Part shown: piece after piece, positions 63,663 to 64,000 of the stretch | Layout of the letters: each line of letters begins with the position of its first letter | How positions within the stretch are numbered: the stretch's first letter is position 1 | Source of the DNA: Brevundimonas intermedia | GTDB taxonomy: Bacteria > Pseudomonadota > Alphaproteobacteria > Caulobacterales > Caulobacteraceae | Assembly (NCBI RefSeq): GCF_004614235.1 | Contig: NZ_SPVH01000007.1 | Coordinates: 411,543-475,542, forward strand | Length of the DNA stretch: 64,000 nucleotides | Reading direction: 5' to 3' | Position numbers and translations under genes: made by a program | The notes under the pieces: generated by a model | What the model was told of the DNA's origin: nothing | Databases searched by the model: none | The model's input: the letters and a program-made list of their open reading frames with translations, nothing else

Positions 63663-64000
63663 TCAAACGCGGTCCGAGAATCGATCGTGCGCATCGATCC
63701 GGCGGACCAAAAGGTCGATCTCGCGGCGGTAGATCTCCGCCTTGAGGAACTGCAGTTCAGCCTCCTGTTGGCCGTCGAGGACGTCGATGTACCAAGCTCG
63801 CGGAAGTGGTCCAGGATCGCCGTTCCAACGGTATCCGCGTGCTTTCAGGGTATCCTTCAGCTCGTAGGGCGAGTGCTCTGCCCAAATCCGCCATGTCGGA
63901 ACGCGGGCGGCGTCTAGAAGCCTACTGAGGCCGGTGACGCGCGATCGCGGAAGCGGTGACGCCAACAGTTCCACGGTCGCCAAGCAGTCGTTCATCGCGC
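63663..64000 (-). CDS. DnaQ-like 3'-5' exonuclease, C-terminal part (runs off the window)
   Basis: The visible 110 or so residues begin AMNDCLATVELLASPLP, which is the exonuclease III motif region (HNALxD type) of a DnaQ-family domain. A C-terminal extension follows: PTWRIWAEHSPYELKDTLKARGYRW, GPLPRAWYIDVLDGQQEAEL and IYRREIDLLVRRIDAHDRFSDRV. This extension is familiar from alphaproteobacterial 3'-5' exonuclease family proteins separate from DnaQ itself. The gene start lies beyond base 64,000, so the ATG at 63,995 is internal. It probably marks the return to core chromosome. Confidence 0.75.
   Translation of the reverse strand, partial: AMNDCLATVELLASPLPRSRVTGLSRLLDAARVPTWRIWAEHSPYELKDTLKARGYRWNGDPGPLPRAWYIDVLDGQQEAELQFLKAEIYRREIDLLVRRIDAHDRFSDRV

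Noticed and set aside
1..64000. CRISPR array, intact insertion sequence, prophage, rRNA, riboswitch
   Set aside because: No regularly spaced direct repeats, transposase, phage structural genes, rRNA segments or known riboswitch cores were seen.

Overview
The window is GC-rich DNA from an alphaproteobacterium. Gene content and order (recO ... era-rnc-lepB-acpS-pdxJ-pyrE ... spoT/rsh-rpoZ, smpB-dapA, bpt, a MotB with its Asp32, a DipZ-type thiol protein) point to Caulobacteraceae, most likely Brevundimonas. The genus is an inference from recognised protein features, not from a database search.

Region 1 (about 1-38,100) is ordinary chromosome. It holds a dehydrogenase, motB, the N-end-rule leucyltransferase bpt, parC, a nitronate monooxygenase overlapping a DipZ-like protein, then a long leftward block for recombination, ribosome/RNA processing, secretion, cofactor and pyrimidine synthesis (recO to pyrE), and a stringent-response block (LOG protein, spoT/rsh, rpoZ). 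Next come folK and a head-to-head NYN/uracil-DNA glycosylase pair, smpB-dapA, a soluble lytic transglycosylase, a TetR-led Fe3+/cobalamin-type ABC importer, a glycosyltransferase, two RNA methyltransferase-type genes, an MFS carrier, hrpB, an amino-acid permease, tRNA-Leu(UAG) and dps. Most of these genes overlap by 1-4 bases, so many are probably translationally coupled.

Region 2 (about 38,100-60,050) looks like an accessory metal-resistance island. It opens with a stress-type group: a monooxygenase-fold protein, a frameshifted TMEM175-like channel, a UvrA2 paralogue and an aldo/keto reductase. An arsenic operon follows (arsR-arsC-acr3-arsN2-arsH) with a clear arsR operator. A large copper region comes next: a CsoR-type repressor facing a P-type ATPase across two matching operators, two DUF305 proteins, copC-copD, small cysteine-rich exported proteins, a DUF411 protein coupled to an acyltransferase, a CnrY-CnrX-CnrH-like sigma module whose sensor keeps all five metal ligands of CnrX, and copA-copB-copC-like genes with His/Met-rich segments.

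Region 3 (about 60,050-64,000) is the decayed edge of the island. It has a serine recombinase with an inverted repeat upstream, two unrecognised small genes, a low-gene stretch with a frameshifted remnant, and the 3' end of a DnaQ-like exonuclease gene running off the window.

The most novel signal is in the copper region. At least two tiny exported peptides, one of 48 residues, and the DUF411 protein share a Cys-x-Cys-Cys motif. They sit beside multicopper oxidase, CopB and CopC-like proteins that carry DPHAGH or Met/His-rich repeats. Together they suggest an under-described periplasmic copper-buffering system.
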